From positions 3,409,580-3,473,579 of the forward strand of contig NZ_AP023054.1 of the NCBI RefSeq assembly GCF_019703835.1: a stretch of DNA of 64,000 nt, given 5' to 3'. The stretch comes from Thaumasiovibrio subtropicus. Its GTDB lineage: Bacteria; Pseudomonadota; Gammaproteobacteria; Enterobacterales; Vibrionaceae. This document shows, one piece after another, positions 9,701 through 21,362 of the stretch (the first letter of the stretch is position 1; each line of letters opens with the position of its first letter). The notes beneath the pieces are model-generated. The model did not search any database, was not told where the DNA came from, and saw only the letters and a list, made by a program, of their open reading frames with translations. Both the position numbers and the translations under genes were made by a program.

Positions 9701-10941
9701 TCGTCTAGGATGTCCCAAACAACCGCTTCTTCACGTTCTACCATCTTCTTCGCGGCTTTAATCGTTGTCGCTAGACCACGCGTTTCAAGCTTGCTGTAGA
9801 TGAATGGCTTAAACAGCTCAAGTGCCATCTTCTTAGGAAGACCACACTGGTGCAGACGAAGGTATGGACCTACGGTGATTACCGAACGGCCAGAGTAGTC
9901 TACACGCTTACCAAGCAGGTTCTGACGGAAACGACCTTGCTTACCTTTGATCATGTCTGCAAGCGACTTAAGAGGACGCTTGTTAGAACCCGTGATCGCG
10001 CGGCCACGACGGCCGTTATCAAGCAATGCATCAACAGACTCTTGTAGCATACGCTTTTCGTTACGTACGATAATGTCTGGTGCGGCAAGATCGAGAAGAC
10101 GCTTCAAACGGTTGTTACGGTTGATAACACGACGATACAGATCGTTGAGATCTGACGTTGCGAAACGACCGCCATCCAGTGGTACGAGTGGACGTAGATC
10201 TGGCGGTAGAACCGGCAGTACTTCCAGTACCATCCATTCTGGGTTGTTACCAGACTGGACAAAAGCTTCAACTAGCTTAAGACGCTTAGTTAGCTTCTTA
10301 CGCTTAGTTTCAGAGTTAGTTTCTTCCAACTCTTCACGCATGAGTTCGATTTCAGCATTAAGGTCCATGTTGACCAAAAGTGCTTTAACCGCTTCTGCAC
10401 CCATACGTGCGTCGAATTCATCGCCCCACTCTTCAAGAGAGTCCAAGTACTGCTCTTCAGTCAGCATTTGGCCGCGCTCGAGGTTGGTCATACCTGGTTC
10501 GATAACGATGTATGATTCGAAGTACAGTACGCGCTCAATGTCACGTAGCGGCATGTCCATTAACAAACCGATACGAGAAGGCAGCGACTTCAGGAACCAG
10601 ATGTGGGCAACGGGAGAAGCAAGCTCAATGTGACCCATACGCTCACGACGTACTTTGGTCTGAGTTACTTCAACGCCACATTTTTCACAAATTACACCAC
10701 GGTGCTTCAGGCGCTTGTACTTACCACACAAACACTCGTAGTCTTTAACCGGGCCAAAGATACGTGCACAGAACAAACCGTCACGCTCAGGCTTAAAAGT
10801 TCGATAGTTGATGGTTTCTGGTTTTTTAACTTCACCAAAAGACCATGAACGGATCATGTCAGGTGAAGCAAGACCGATTTTGATCGCGTCAAATTCTTCA
10901 GTCTTATGTTGTGCTTTCAGAAACTTAAGTAAGTCTTTCAC
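6724..10941 (-). CDS. rpoC: RNA polymerase subunit beta'
   Basis: Largest subunit of the core RNA polymerase, carrying the catalytic magnesium site. The 1405-residue protein (E. coli 1407) has the N-terminal zinc finger cysteines C70, C72, C85 and C88, the catalytic NADFDGDQM motif near residue 460, and the second zinc site cysteines around DDCGTHAG and DFGCCKFC. The trigger-loop segment [14 protein letters not shown]...MAKPDG is intact. The start [10 protein letters not shown] follows the E. coli length and has an AGGAG site upstream (CACAGGAGCCAAATG). It is 100 bases downstream of rpoB in the same operon. Confidence 0.99.
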   Translation of the reverse strand: MKDLLKFLKAQHKTEEFDAIKIGLASPDMIRSWSFGEVKKPETINYRTFKPERDGLFCARIFGPVKDYECLCGKYKRLKHRGVICEKCGVEVTQTKVRRERMGHIELASPVAHIWFLKSLPSRIGLLMDMPLRDIERVLYFESYIVIEPGMTNLERGQMLTEEQYLDSLEEWGDEFDARMGAEAVKALLVNMDLNAEIELMREELEETNSETKRKKLTKRLKLVEAFVQSGNNPEWMVLEVLPVLPPDLRPLVPLDGGRFATSDLNDLYRRVINRNNRLKRLLDLAAPDIIVRNEKRMLQESVDALLDNGRRGRAITGSNKRPLKSLADMIKGKQGRFRQNLLGKRVDYSGRSVITVGPYLRLHQCGLPKKMALELFKPFIYSKLETRGLATTIKAAKKMVEREEAVVWDILDEVIREHPVMLNRAPTLHRLGIQAFEPVLIEGKAIQLHPLVCAAYNADFDGDQMAVHLPLTLEAQLEARALMMSTNNILSPASGDPIIVPSQDVVLGLYYMTRDKINAKGEGMYLASPAEAEKAYRTGNAALHSRVKVRITEHSKDEQGNEVSETKLVDTTVGRAMLWAIVPKGLPFELVNQALGKKQISNLLNTCYRVLGLKDTVVFADQIMYTGFAYAAMSGVSVGIDDMVVPEAKYTKIAEAEAEVAEIQEQFQSGLVTAGERYNKVIDIWATANEQVAKAMMDNLSSETVINRDGEEEEQKSFNSVYMMADSGARGSAAQIRQLAGMRGLMAKPDGSIIETPITANFREGLNVLQYFISTHGARKGLADTALKTANSGYLTRRLVDVAQDVVITSDDCGTHAGITMTALVEGGDVKEPLGTRVLGRVVAEDVIKPGTENEVLAPRNTLLDEKWCDILEENSVDQVKVRSVVTCDNDFGCCKFCYGRDLARGHMVNTGEAVGVIAAQSIGEPGTQLTMRTFHIGGAASRAAAESSIQVKNNGSMKLHNAKFVTNNEGKLVITSRASELTIVDEFGRTKESYKLPYGTILNKVNDEAVKSGETIANWDPHTMPIITEVEGRLQFVDMIDGVTVSRQTDELTGLSSVVVLDAAERASAGKDMRPTIKLVDENGHDVMIPGTDMPAQYFLPGKAIVQLDDGANVGIGDTLSRIPQESGGTKDITGGLPRVADLFEARKPKEPAILAEITGAVSFGKETKGKRRLIITPMDGSPYEEMIPKHRQLNVFEGEKVEKGDVIADGPEAPHDILRLRGVHAVAEYIVNEVQEVYRLQGVKINDKHIETIIRQMLRKVTISASGDSEFLEGEQLEYSRVKIANRQLEAEGKQPALFERDLLGITKASLATESFISAASFQETTRVLTEAAVSGKRDELRGLKENVIVGRLIPAGTGFAYHQDRQRKRDAELEPEVPQVDAEQASQDLAALLNAGLGGDN

Positions 10942-11041
10942 ATTTGGCTCCTGTGAGGAGTTGACCCATAAAGGCGCCAGCGCACTGACGCCTTCATATT
11001 TCTACCGGAATAACGGTAAGTGACGAGTTAGAACACGTCGC

Positions 11042-14000
11042 TTATTCGTCTTCCAACTCGATGTTGATGCCCAACGAGCGGATCTCTTTCAACAATACGT
11101 TGAATGATTCCGGCATACCTGGTTCCATGCGGTGATCGCCATCGACGATGTTCTTATACATCTTCGTACGGCCATTCACGTCATCCGACTTAACAGTCAG
11201 CATTTCTTGCAGGGTATACGCCGCACCGTATGCTTCCAGTGCCCATACTTCCATTTCACCGAAACGCTGGCCACCGAACTGTGCTTTACCACCCAACGGC
11301 TGCTGAGTAACAAGGCTGTAAGAACCAGTTGAACGGGCGTGCATCTTGTCATCAACCAAGTGGTTTAGTTTCAGCATGTACATGTAACCAACCGTTACAG
11401 GACGCTCAAACTGTTCACCAGTACGACCATCAAACAGCGTTAGCTGACCAGACTCAGGCAAATCGCCTAACTTCAGTAGCTCTTTAATCGCTGGCTCAGG
11501 TGCACCGTCGAAGACAGGTGTCGCGATCGGTAAACCGCCACGCAGGTTCTTAATCAGAGTGCGCACTTCGTCATCAGATAGAGAAGCAACATCTACTTTC
11601 TGGCGAGTATCACCGAGGTCATACACCTTCTGTAGGAAGTTACGGAACTCATGAAGTTCACGTTGCTGCTTCAGCATCTCGTTAATCTTGTCACCGATAC
11701 CCTTCGCTGCAAGACCCATGTGAGTCTCAAGGATCTGACCGATGTTCATACGAGATGGTACACCCAATGGGTTCAATACGATGTCGACAGTCTGGCCTTT
11801 CTCATCGTAAGGCATGTCTTCAACTGGACAGATCTTCGAGATAACACCTTTGTTACCGTGACGACCCGCCATCTTATCACCAGGCTGAATGCGACGTTTA
11901 ACCGCGAGGTAAACTTTCACAATCTTCAGTACACCCGGTGCAAGATCATCACCCTGAGTGATCTTACGACGCTTAGTTTCGAACTTCTTGTCGAACTCTG
12001 CTTTCAGCTCGTCGTACTGCTCTGCTAGTTGCTCTAGCTGAGTTTGCTGCGCTTCATCATCAAGAGTTTGCGAGAAGAGCGCTTGACGATCCATGCCCGC
12101 TAGTTTGCCTTCGCTGTAACCAGCTTGAGCCAACAAATTACGAACACGCATCAAAAGACCACCCTCAAGGATTTGGAACTCCTCGGTAATGTCCTTCTTC
12201 GCTTCTTTCAGTTGCATCTCTTCGATTTCAAGCGCACGCTTGTCTTTCTCAACGCCATCGCGAGTAAAGACCTGTACGTCGATAACCGTACCAGATACTG
12301 AGTTAGGTACACGCAGAGAAGAGTCTTTAACATCTGACGCTTTCTCACCAAAGATTGCGCGCAGAAGTTTTTCTTCTGGTGTCAATTGGGTTTCACCTTT
12401 AGGGGTCACTTTACCCACTAAGATGTCACCACCTTTCACTTCAGCACCGATATAAACGATACCTGACTCATCAAGCTTAGAGAGTGCTGCTTCACCCACG
12501 TTAGGGATGTCGGCAGTAATTTCTTCACTACCCAGCTTAGTATCACGCGCCACACAAGAAAGCTCTTGAATGTGGATAGTTGTCAGGCGATCTTCCTGTA
12601 CAACACGCTCAGAAACTAGGATGGAGTCCTCGAAGTTATAACCGTTCCAAGGCATGAACGCGATACGCATGTTCTGGCCAAGAGCAAGTTCACCTAGGTC
12701 TGTTGAAGGACCATCAGCCAATACGTCTCCACGACCTACAGGCTCACCAGGCATCACAGTTGGACGCTGGTTGATACAGGTGTTCTGGTTAGAACGGGTG
12801 TACTTCGTTAGGTTGTAGATGTCGATACCTGCTTCACCAGGAACCAGCTCTTCTTCATTAACCTTAACAACGATACGAGACGCGTCGACAGATTGGACAA
12901 CACCACCGCGTTTAGCAACAGACGTTACACCAGAGTCAACGGCAACATTACGTTCAATACCCGTACCAACTAACGGCTTATCCGCGCGTAGTGTTGGTAC
13001 TGCCTGACGTTGCATGTTCGCACCCATAAGGGCACGGTTCGCATCATCGTGCTCTAGGAATGGAATCAAAGAAGCCGCCACAGAAACAACCTGGTTGGTT
13101 GCAACGTCCATGTATTGAACATGGTCACGTGGATGTAGGCCTGATTCACCTTTTTCACGAGCAGTAATCAGTTCATCAGCAAAAGAACCATCTTCGTTCA
13201 ACACGGCGTTAGCCTGTGCGATAACGTAGTGGCCTTCTTCGATAGCTGAAAGGTAATCAACCTCATCGGTTACTTTACCGTCAACAACACGACGGTATGG
13301 CGTTTCAAGGAAACCATATGGGTTACAACGAGCAAACGCTGACAATGAGTTGATCAGACCGATGTTTGGACCTTCAGGTGTTTCGATAGGACATAGGCGA
13401 CCGTAGTGGGTAGCGTGTACATCTCGAACTTCAAAGCCTGCACGCTCACGCGTCAGACCACCTGGACCGAGAGCAGAAATACGACGCTTGTGCGTCACTT
13501 CTGACAACGGGTTGTTTTGATCCATAAACTGAGACAGTTGCGAAGAGCCAAAGAACTCTTTTACTGCCGCAGAAATCGGCTTAGCGTTGATCAGATCCTG
13601 TGGCATAACGCTATCTAAATCACCAAGACTTAGACGCTCTTTAACAGCACGCTCAACACGTACTAGACCAACACGGAACTGGTTCTCAGCCATCTCGCCC
13701 ACAGAACGAATGCGGCGGTTACCTAGGTGGTCGATATCATCAACTTCACCTTTACCGTTACGAATATCGATGAGCTTACGCATGACATCGATAATATCTT
13801 CGTGACTTAGGGTACCTGCGCCTGTGGTCTCTTCACGAACAAGCGAGCTGTTAAACTTCATACGACCAACCGCTGATAGGTCGTAACGCTCTTCGGAGAA
13901 GAATAGGCTTTCGAACAATTGTTCTGCCGCTTCACGCGTTGGTGGCTCACCAGGACGCATCATGCGGTAAATTTCTACTAGCGCACTTAGACGATCGGTC

Positions 14001-15067
14001 GTGCTGTCGATACGCAAGGTATCTGACATAAACGAACCGTTATCTAGGTCGTTAGTGTAAAGCGTTTCAATTGACTTGAAGCCAGCTTGTGACAACAACG
14101 CCAATGACTCTAGGCTCAGTTCTTGGTTCGCCGCAGCGATAACTTCACCTGTCGCTTCGTTCACGTAGTCGCGAGATGCTACTTTGCCTACGATGTACTC
14201 AACAGGTACTTCGATGTGGTCAACATCATCTTTTTGCAACTGACGGATATGACGCGCAGTAATACGGCGACCTTGTTCTACATAGGTCTTGCCATTTGCA
14301 ACGATATCAAACGTTGCAGTTTCACCACGCAGACGATCAGGTACAAGTTCCATCACTAGGTTCTTGCCTTGAACTTCGAAGTTTACCTTATCGAAGAACA
14401 TGTCAAGAATCTGCTCAGTTGTGTAATCCAGAGCACGTAGAATGATAGATGCAGGTAGCTTACGACGACGGTCTATACGAACATAAACGTTGTCTTTCGG
14501 GTCGAATTCGAAGTCTAACCAAGAGCCACGGTAAGGGATAACGCGTGCGTTATAGAGCACTTTTCCTGAGGAATGGGTCTTACCCTTATCGCTGTCAAAG
14601 AAGACACCCGGGCTACGGTGCAGCTGGGATACGATAACCCTCTCGGTACCATTGATAACAAAAGTACCGTTATCCGTCATGAGCGGAATTTCGCCCATAT
14701 AGACTTCTTGCTCTTTAATGTCTTTTACGGTACCAGCCGGCGCATCTTTATCGTACATAACAAGACGCAACTTCACACGAAGTGGAGCTGAGTATGTCAC
14801 GCCACGAATCTGACATTCTTTCACATCAAAGACCGGCTCACCGAGACGATAGCTAACGTATTGCAACTCGGAATTGCCATTGTAGCTCTGGATTGGGAAT
14901 ACAGAGCGGAAGGCAGCTTCTAAACCGTATTGCCCTTCCGGATCCTGTTCAATGAACTTCTCGAACGAATCGAGCTGGATCGATAGCAAATATGGTATGT
15001 CCAAAACTTGAGGACGCTTACCAAAATCCTTACGGATACGCTTTTTCTCGGTATAAGAGTAAACCAT
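11042..15067 (-). CDS. rpoB: RNA polymerase subunit beta
   Basis: Second largest core polymerase subunit. The 1341-residue product (E. coli 1342) starts at [13 protein letters not shown]; a frame extension up to 15103 is ignored because the family start fits and a GAGGAA site precedes it. The rifampicin pocket reads as wild type: [16 protein letters not shown] then [13 protein letters not shown], with the usual S, D, H and S positions. The active-site [13 protein letters not shown] stretch and C-terminal [19 protein letters not shown] are present. The operon continues from rplL through a spacer with an attenuator-like hairpin. Confidence 0.99.
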   Translation of the reverse strand: MVYSYTEKKRIRKDFGKRPQVLDIPYLLSIQLDSFEKFIEQDPEGQYGLEAAFRSVFPIQSYNGNSELQYVSYRLGEPVFDVKECQIRGVTYSAPLRVKLRLVMYDKDAPAGTVKDIKEQEVYMGEIPLMTDNGTFVINGTERVIVSQLHRSPGVFFDSDKGKTHSSGKVLYNARVIPYRGSWLDFEFDPKDNVYVRIDRRRKLPASIILRALDYTTEQILDMFFDKVNFEVQGKNLVMELVPDRLRGETATFDIVANGKTYVEQGRRITARHIRQLQKDDVDHIEVPVEYIVGKVASRDYVNEATGEVIAAANQELSLESLALLSQAGFKSIETLYTNDLDNGSFMSDTLRIDSTTDRLSALVEIYRMMRPGEPPTREAAEQLFESLFFSEERYDLSAVGRMKFNSSLVREETTGAGTLSHEDIIDVMRKLIDIRNGKGEVDDIDHLGNRRIRSVGEMAENQFRVGLVRVERAVKERLSLGDLDSVMPQDLINAKPISAAVKEFFGSSQLSQFMDQNNPLSEVTHKRRISALGPGGLTRERAGFEVRDVHATHYGRLCPIETPEGPNIGLINSLSAFARCNPYGFLETPYRRVVDGKVTDEVDYLSAIEEGHYVIAQANAVLNEDGSFADELITAREKGESGLHPRDHVQYMDVATNQVVSVAASLIPFLEHDDANRALMGANMQRQAVPTLRADKPLVGTGIERNVAVDSGVTSVAKRGGVVQSVDASRIVVKVNEEELVPGEAGIDIYNLTKYTRSNQNTCINQRPTVMPGEPVGRGDVLADGPSTDLGELALGQNMRIAFMPWNGYNFEDSILVSERVVQEDRLTTIHIQELSCVARDTKLGSEEITADIPNVGEAALSKLDESGIVYIGAEVKGGDILVGKVTPKGETQLTPEEKLLRAIFGEKASDVKDSSLRVPNSVSGTVIDVQVFTRDGVEKDKRALEIEEMQLKEAKKDITEEFQILEGGLLMRVRNLLAQAGYSEGKLAGMDRQALFSQTLDDEAQQTQLEQLAEQYDELKAEFDKKFETKRRKITQGDDLAPGVLKIVKVYLAVKRRIQPGDKMAGRHGNKGVISKICPVEDMPYDEKGQTVDIVLNPLGVPSRMNIGQILETHMGLAAKGIGDKINEMLKQQRELHEFRNFLQKVYDLGDTRQKVDVASLSDDEVRTLIKNLRGGLPIATPVFDGAPEPAIKELLKLGDLPESGQLTLFDGRTGEQFERPVTVGYMYMLKLNHLVDDKMHARSTGSYSLVTQQPLGGKAQFGGQRFGEMEVWALEAYGAAYTLQEMLTVKSDDVNGRTKMYKNIVDGDHRMEPGMPESFNVLLKEIRSLGINIELEDE

Positions 15068-15145
15068 AGGTTCCTCAGATCGCTGATAAGTGATCCAAAC
15101 CACCTCAAAATTACGAGGTAGTGACTTAGCACTGTTTAGTGTAGG

Positions 15146-15171
15146 AATAACCTGTTGAAAAATAGGTTATT
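15146..15171 (-). promoter_or_regulatory. Hairpin in the rplL-rpoB spacer
   Basis: An 8-bp inverted repeat AATAACCT / AGGTTATT with a 10-base loop lies 79 bases before the rpoB start. In E. coli this spacer holds an RNase III cleavage hairpin; the position suggests the same kind of element, but the function is inferred. Confidence 0.45.
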
Positions 15172-15228
15172 TTTTTGCAAGAGACGCGGTGACAAAACAG
15201 GGTAAAATTCACCACCCCCCTACAGCGC

Positions 15229-15255
15229 AAAAAGGCCGGTGGCTATTTAGCCACC
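15229..15255 (-). terminator. Attenuator-like terminator between rplL and rpoB
   Basis: On the minus strand GGTGGCT-AAAT-AGCCACC is followed by GGCCTTTTTG, just after the rplL stop. A partial terminator here lowers polymerase gene expression relative to ribosomal protein genes in E. coli; placement and structure agree. Confidence 0.7.
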
Positions 15256-15293
15256 AGCCATTAGCCTTTACAGGCTATGAAACTAAGTAATAA

Positions 15294-15662
15294 TTACTTA
15301 ATTTCAACAGATGCACCAACTTCTTCTAGCTGAGCTTTAAGCGCTTCAGCTTCGTCCTTCTCTACACCTTCTTTAAGAGGTGAAGGAGCGCCGTCTACTA
15401 GAGCTTTAGCTTCTTTAAGACCTAGGCCAGTTGCGCCACGTACTGCTTTGATAACTTGTACTTTGTTACCGCCAGCAGCAGTTAGGATTACGTCAAACTC
15501 GGTTTGCTCTTCAGCAGCAGCGCCTTCGCCAGCACCACCAGCAACTACTGCAGCTGCAGCAGATACGCCGAATTTTTCTTCCATAGCTTCGATAAGCTCA
15601 ACAACTTGCATCACAGACATTTCTGCAACTGCGTCTAGGATTTGCTCGTTAGTAATAGACAT
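15294..15662 (-). CDS. rplL: Ribosomal protein bL12 (L7/L12)
   Basis: Stalk protein that recruits translation factors to the 50S subunit. The 122-residue product starts at [10 protein letters not shown]; seven further upstream codons are in frame but a family start and AAAGAGAA site favour 15662. It shows the N-terminal dimer helix ([21 protein letters not shown]), an alanine/glycine-rich hinge at about residues 38-52 and the C-terminal factor-binding domain with KVQVIKAVR and GLGLKEAK. It follows rplJ by 57 bases. Confidence 0.98.
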   Translation of the reverse strand: MSITNEQILDAVAEMSVMQVVELIEAMEEKFGVSAAAAVVAGGAGEGAAAEEQTEFDVILTAAGGNKVQVIKAVRGATGLGLKEAKALVDGAPSPLKEGVEKDEAEALKAQLEEVGASVEIK

Positions 15663-15719
15663 AACAATTCTCTTTAAAGTCAATAATTAGTTTAAAATAC
15701 AACCAAAGAAGTGCAAGGA

Positions 15720-16208
15720 TTATGCAGCTTCTTTTGCATCGCGGATAGCCGCGATAGTGCGAACCAGCTTGCCAGCTGAAGCTTCTTTCATGCACATCAT
15801 TAGGCGTGCAATTGCTTCGTCGTAAGTTGGTAGTTTCGCTAGTACTTCTACATCAGTGATGTTGCCTTCGAAAGCAGCTGCTTTAACTTCGAAGTTTGCG
15901 TTCTCTTTAGCGAAGTCTTTAAAAAGACGCGCTGCCGCACCTGGGTGCTCGTTAGAGAAAGCAAGCAGAGTAGGACCAGTGAAAGTCTCAGAAAGACATT
16001 CAAAATCAGTACCTTCAACTGCACGACGTGCTAGTGTGTTACGAACAACTTTCATGTAAACACCCGCTTCACGCGCTTGTTTACGTAGAGAAGTCATCGC
16101 ACCAACTTCAACGCCACGAGAGTCAGCAACAACTGCAGAAAGTGCACCACCGGCTGCTTCATTGACTGCAGCAACAATTGCTTTTTTGTCTTGAAGATTT
16201 AGTGCCAT
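15720..16208 (-). CDS. rplJ: Ribosomal protein uL10
   Basis: Base of the ribosomal stalk; anchors L7/L12 dimers to 23S rRNA and, with them, represses its own operon by binding the mRNA leader. The 162-residue product begins MALNLQDKK after a CCAGGAG ribosome site; the frame upstream to 16235 is rejected. The conserved core [13 protein letters not shown]...TGPTLLAFS is present and the C-terminal helix carries the L12-binding segment. Its 253-base leader is described separately. Confidence 0.97.
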   Translation of the reverse strand: MALNLQDKKAIVAAVNEAAGGALSAVVADSRGVEVGAMTSLRKQAREAGVYMKVVRNTLARRAVEGTDFECLSETFTGPTLLAFSNEHPGAAARLFKDFAKENANFEVKAAAFEGNITDVEVLAKLPTYDEAIARLMMCMKEASAGKLVRTIAAIRDAKEAA

Positions 16209-16461
16209 TGGATTTGCTCCTGGTTGTTTATACAACCCACTATAAAAGTGAGCGTGAAAAACGGTGCAGTTCCCAATAGACCTAATATACGAAAAATATT
16301 AACAATCGAGTTCTTGGCACCGTCTACGCAGGCTAGATTAAGTTTCTAATGAAACACCTACGGTCTTGGACGAAAGCTCACGTCAATTCAAAACTGAAGA
16401 GTTGTGAGCTTTAGCCATTTCAGAGTTGGCGGATTATACATTAATCCACCAATCCTGACAA
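16209..16461 (-). promoter_or_regulatory. rplJ leader, probable L10 autoregulation region
   Basis: The 253 bases between rplA and rplJ contain no gene. In E. coli and related bacteria this long leader folds into the L10(L12)4 binding structure that shuts off rplJL translation. The call is by position and length; I did not fold it in detail. Confidence 0.55.
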
Positions 16462-17602
<1,141 letters not shown>

Positions 17603-17665
17603 TGTAAATTACCTTAAATTTGGGTTCTAACGTCTGTTTTCTAGAACAGACTCCCCGTCTAACGA

Positions 17666-17700
17666 AAGGGCGCGAAATTATAGTTCAATTTCGCGCCCTT
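17666..17700 (-). terminator. Strong hairpin between nusG and rplK
   Basis: A perfect 14-bp inverted repeat AAGGGCGCGAAATT / AATTTCGCGCCCTT with a 7-base loop lies in the 123-base nusG-rplK gap. The minus-strand tail after it is only a short T stretch (CCCTTTCG), so it may act as a partial terminator, an mRNA-stabilising hairpin or a processing site. Confidence 0.65.
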
Positions 17701-17725
17701 GCCAATACTCTTGGTGAATATTTGA

Positions 17726-18271
17726 TCAGCTTTTCTCTACCTGACCAAACTCCAATTCTACTGGGGTTGCTCGTCCGAAAATCGATACAGAAACTTTCAA
17801 ACGGCTCTTGTCGTAGTCAACTTCTTCAACGACACCGTTGAAGTCAGCAAATGGACCATCGGTAACGCGTACCACTTCCCCTGGTTCAAACACTGTCTTA
17901 TGGACAGGAGACTCACTTGCTTTCTCAAGACGGTTAAGAATAGCCGCCGCTTCTTTATCAGAAATCGGAGCAGGGCGGTCAGAAGTGCCACCAATGAAGC
18001 CCATTACACGTGGAATACTACGTACCAAGTGCCAAGTTTCATCGTTCATTACCATTTGGACCAGCACATAGCCAGGGAAGAACTTACGTTCACTCTTACG
18101 GCGCTGACCTGCACGCATCTCGACCACTTCTTCAGTCGGTACGAGTACTTCTTCAAAGTATTCTTCCATACCGTGCATTTTGATGTGCTCACGCAAAGAC
18201 TGCGCGACACGACCTTCAAAGCCAGAAAAAGCTTGTACGACATACCAGCGTTTTTTAGGAGCTTCACTCAT
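17726..18271 (-). CDS. nusG: Transcription antitermination/elongation factor NusG
   Basis: Binds the polymerase clamp, suppresses pausing and links to Rho or ribosomal S10. The 181-residue protein equals E. coli length. The NGN domain begins [21 protein letters not shown] and contains [11 protein letters not shown]; the C-terminal KOW domain has [19 protein letters not shown]. It follows secE by 12 bases and forms the usual secE-nusG pair. Confidence 0.98.
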   Translation of the reverse strand: MSEAPKKRWYVVQAFSGFEGRVAQSLREHIKMHGMEEYFEEVLVPTEEVVEMRAGQRRKSERKFFPGYVLVQMVMNDETWHLVRSIPRVMGFIGGTSDRPAPISDKEAAAILNRLEKASESPVHKTVFEPGEVVRVTDGPFADFNGVVEEVDYDKSRLKVSVSIFGRATPVELEFGQVEKS

Positions 18272-18283
18272 AAATTTTTACCT

Positions 18284-18661
18284 CTATACGCCAGTTACTA
18301 GACGTACCAAACGAACCATCACGCCGTCGATACCCCAAAGTACTAGCGCCATAACGACAGTGACTGCAAGAACGATAAGTGTTGTTTGCGTTGCTTCTTG
18401 ACGAGTAGGCCAAACAACCTTGCGAACTTCCATTCGCGACTCACGTGCGAATGCAATAGCATTCTTTCCTTTCAGGGTTAATGATGCGAGACCGGCAGCA
18501 GCAGCAACCAAAGCAACTACGGCAGCAGCGCGGATCACAACAGAAATGTCACTGTACAGGTAATTTCCTACAACAGCCGCAGCAAGCAACGCGAATACAC
18601 CTAACCATTTAAGGAGGTCCATTGAGCCACTTTCATTCTGCGCTTCGGCATTTGTTTTCAT
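18284..18661 (-). CDS. secE: Preprotein translocase subunit SecE
   Basis: Inner-membrane subunit that stabilises SecY in the Sec channel. The 125-residue product has two hydrophobic segments at about residues 17-36 and 39-60, then the conserved amphipathic stretch [19 protein letters not shown] and a third membrane segment. This three-span form is typical of gammaproteobacteria. The start MKTNAEAQ at 18661 is preferred over in-frame codons up to 18703. Confidence 0.95.
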   Translation of the reverse strand: MKTNAEAQNESGSMDLLKWLGVFALLAAAVVGNYLYSDISVVIRAAAVVALVAAAAGLASLTLKGKNAIAFARESRMEVRKVVWPTRQEATQTTLIVLAVTVVMALVLWGIDGVMVRLVRLVTGV

Positions 18662-18817
18662 ACTATCAACCTGTAACTTGTCTACATCATAGACGAAAAT
18701 CACCCCGCACGTGCGAGGTCAACCGATAAAGGCGACAAGATTGTTGCCTTTAACTCTAAACTGCTTTTAGATGCACGTACTCGATCAATAAATGACCAAC
18801 ACTTAAGTACAATGCTT

Positions 18818-18845
18818 AAAAAGGGCATCAAATGATGCCCTTTTT
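18818..18845 (-). terminator. tuf terminator
   Basis: AAGGGCATCA-AATG-like stem (GGGCATC / GATGCCC) followed on the minus strand by a T run, directly after the tuf stop and before secE. Confidence 0.85.
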
Positions 18846-18864
18846 ATTAGCTGTTCGTCAAATC

Positions 18865-20049
18865 TTAATCAAAGATTTTCGCAACAACACCAGCACCAAC
18901 GGTACGGCCACCTTCACGGATTGCGAAGCGTAGACCTTCATCCATTGCGATTGGAGCGATTAGCTCTACAACCATCTTGATGTTGTCGCCTGGCATTACC
19001 ATCTCAACGCCTTCTGGCAGCTCGATAGTACCAGTCACGTCAGTTGTACGGAAGTAGAACTGTGGGCGGTAGCCTTTGAAGAACGGAGTATGACGGCCGC
19101 CTTCATCTTTTGAAAGTACGTATACTTCTGACTCGAACTTAGTGTGAGGAGTGATTGAACCAGGCTTCGCTAGTACTTGACCACGCTCAACTTCGTCACG
19201 CTTAGTACCACGTAGTAGAACACCAACGTTCTCACCAGCACGGCCTTCGTCTAGAAGCTTACGGAACATTTCAACACCAGTACAAGTTGTAGTGGTTGTC
19301 TCTTTGATACCGATGATTTCTACTTCGTCACCTACGTTGATGATACCTTGCTCAACACGACCAGTTACAACTGTACCACGGCCTTGGATTGAGAATACAT
19401 CTTCGATTGGTAGGATGAACGGCTTGTCGATTGCACGCTCTGGCTCTGGGATGTAGCTGTCTAGCGCTTCTGCTAGCTCAACAACTTTGTCTTCCCACTC
19501 TTTCTCACCGTTAAGTGCACCTAGAGCTGAACCCATGATTACTGGGCAATCATCACCTGGGAAGTCGTACTCAGATAGAAGTTCACGTACTTCCATCTCA
19601 ACTAGCTCTAGTAGCTCTTCATCATCAACCATGTCACACTTGTTCATGAATACGATGATGTAAGGGATACCAACCTGACGACCTAGTAGGATGTGCTCAC
19701 GAGTCTGAGGCATTGGGCCATCAGTCGCAGCTACTACAAGGATACCACCGTCCATCTGTGCAGCACCGGTGATCATGTTCTTAACGTAGTCAGCGTGTCC
19801 TGGGCAGTCAACGTGTGCGTAGTGACGAGTTGGAGTATCGTACTCTACGTGTGAAGTAGAGATGGTGATACCACGCTCACGCTCTTCTGGAGCGTTATCG
19901 ATAGATGCGAAGTCTTTCGCTTCACCACCGTATACTTTTGACAAAGTAGTACAGATAGCAGCAGTCAGAGTAGTTTTACCGTGGTCAACGTGGCCGATAG
20001 TACCAACGTTAACGTGCGGTTTTGTACGTTCAAATTTTTCTTTAGACAT
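18865..20049 (-). CDS. tuf: Elongation factor Tu
   Basis: GTPase that delivers aminoacyl-tRNA to the ribosome. The 394-residue product has G1 GHVDHGKTT, switch [11 protein letters not shown]4 NKCD and G5 SALGA, and ends [19 protein letters not shown]. Its place after four tRNA genes and before secE identifies it as the tufB-position copy; a second copy at the str operon is expected elsewhere but cannot be seen here. Confidence 0.99.
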   Translation of the reverse strand: MSKEKFERTKPHVNVGTIGHVDHGKTTLTAAICTTLSKVYGGEAKDFASIDNAPEERERGITISTSHVEYDTPTRHYAHVDCPGHADYVKNMITGAAQMDGGILVVAATDGPMPQTREHILLGRQVGIPYIIVFMNKCDMVDDEELLELVEMEVRELLSEYDFPGDDCPVIMGSALGALNGEKEWEDKVVELAEALDSYIPEPERAIDKPFILPIEDVFSIQGRGTVVTGRVEQGIINVGDEVEIIGIKETTTTTCTGVEMFRKLLDEGRAGENVGVLLRGTKRDEVERGQVLAKPGSITPHTKFESEVYVLSKDEGGRHTPFFKGYRPQFYFRTTDVTGTIELPEGVEMVMPGDNIKMVVELIAPIAMDEGLRFAIREGGRTVGAGVVAKIFD

Positions 20050-20149
20050 GGATAGTCCCTCTAAGCACGGTATTAGGTGGCGTTACGACCACACAACCAA
20101 TCATGGGTTTGTAGAGTATATAACAAATGGTCTGAATGACACGAAGAGG

Positions 20150-20225
20150 TGGTGCTAATAGGCAGATTCGAACTGCCGACCTCACCCTTACCAAGGGTGC
20201 GCTCTACCAACTGAGCTATATCAGC
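20150..20225 (-). tRNA. tRNA-Thr (GGT)
   Basis: 76-base cloverleaf on the minus strand ending in encoded CCA; acceptor GCTGATA pairs with TATTAGC, and the anticodon loop reads CTTGGTAA. Last of the four tRNAs before tuf, equivalent to E. coli thrT. Confidence 0.97.
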
Positions 20226-20238
20226 ACACTTTGAGAAA

Positions 20239-20313
<75 letters not shown>

Positions 20314-20355
20314 AAACTCTCGTAACTCTTTGAGCTATTCAAACTACTTGAAAAA

Positions 20356-20440
<85 letters not shown>

Positions 20441-20457
20441 ACAAAATTTTTAAAAAC

Positions 20458-20534
<77 letters not shown>

Positions 20535-20545
20535 TGGTGATGCGC

Positions 20546-20574
20546 ATTCTATGGAAACTTATTTGCCCTTGCAA
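20546..20574 (-). promoter_or_regulatory. Promoter of the tRNA-tuf operon
   Basis: On the minus strand TTGCAA (-35) and TAGAAT (-10) are 17 bases apart and are followed by a GC-rich GCGC stretch like the discriminator of stringently controlled stable RNA promoters. An A/T-rich tract precedes the -35. Confidence 0.65.
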
Positions 20575-20630
20575 GCCCTAATCTACGTTTTTTTATTAAA
20601 ATCATCACCTAATCGCGCACTTTTTCACCA

Positions 20631-21362
20631 TTAACGCTTCATTGCGTATAAAGCGAGCCCTTGCAGTACAAGATCTGACCGATGCGTATACTGTTTTCGA
20701 AGTTGTGTTGGGATATGTCGCACCCCTCCACCACATAAAATCACTTCAGGTTCACAACCCAATTTCTCTTTTGCTTCCGCAATACCAAATTGAATCATTC
20801 CCATTAAGGCTGCTCGGCAACCATTTTTCAAACCATCGGCGGTGTTATCCGCAAAATGGATCTCTTCTTTGTGGTCACCTTCAGAGAAAACTTTACTGGT
20901 ATTGGCCAGCACCGACTCCATCATCAATTGATAGCCCGGTGCAATCCAACCACCTAGATGTTTACCGTCCTCTGCTAACACATCAAACGTCAGTGCAGTA
21001 CCAATATCTATAATCACGGCCGCCTGCTTACTCTGCTGATAAACCGAGATCAGTGTAAGCCAACGATCTACTCCCAGATATTGATATTGGCTATAGGCAT
21101 TCTTAACCCCAAAATCTTTTCGCTGTGTTCTGACGTGCATACAAGGAATACGATTTTCCTGAGCGATGCGTTGAATGGTGTTATCAATAACACCTGGACC
21201 AACACTGGCAAAAACAATACGCTCAATACCACCATCAACTAATGGTTCTAGCACAAGATCCAGCTGTGCACTTGGATACTTACCAAGTTGAGTTACGCTC
21301 TGATCCTGCTCTATACCTGCCAACTTTACATAAGTATTGCCAGCTTCAATCAGTAATTGCAT
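20631..21362 (-). CDS. coaX: Type III pantothenate kinase
   Basis: Phosphorylates pantothenate in the first step of coenzyme A synthesis, without feedback inhibition in studied family members. The 243-residue product has the ASKHA-type N-terminal phosphate loop (LIEAGNTYVKLAG, with E in place of the common D), GVDRWLTLI, the second phosphate motif DIGTALTFD and GGWIAPGYQLM. This is the CoaX family, not the CoaA P-loop kinase found at the same place in E. coli. It overlaps the birA end by 17 bases and precedes the tRNA-tuf operon. Confidence 0.92.
   Translation of the reverse strand: MQLLIEAGNTYVKLAGIEQDQSVTQLGKYPSAQLDLVLEPLVDGGIERIVFASVGPGVIDNTIQRIAQENRIPCMHVRTQRKDFGVKNAYSQYQYLGVDRWLTLISVYQQSKQAAVIIDIGTALTFDVLAEDGKHLGGWIAPGYQLMMESVLANTSKVFSEGDHKEEIHFADNTADGLKNGCRAALMGMIQFGIAEAKEKLGCEPEVILCGGGVRHIPTQLRKQYTHRSDLVLQGLALYAMKR

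Noticed and set aside
9947..10633. 228-codon ORF on the plus strand antisense to rpoC
   Set aside because: Serine/arginine-rich shadow of the highly biased rpoC coding strand, no ribosome site and no recognisable domain.
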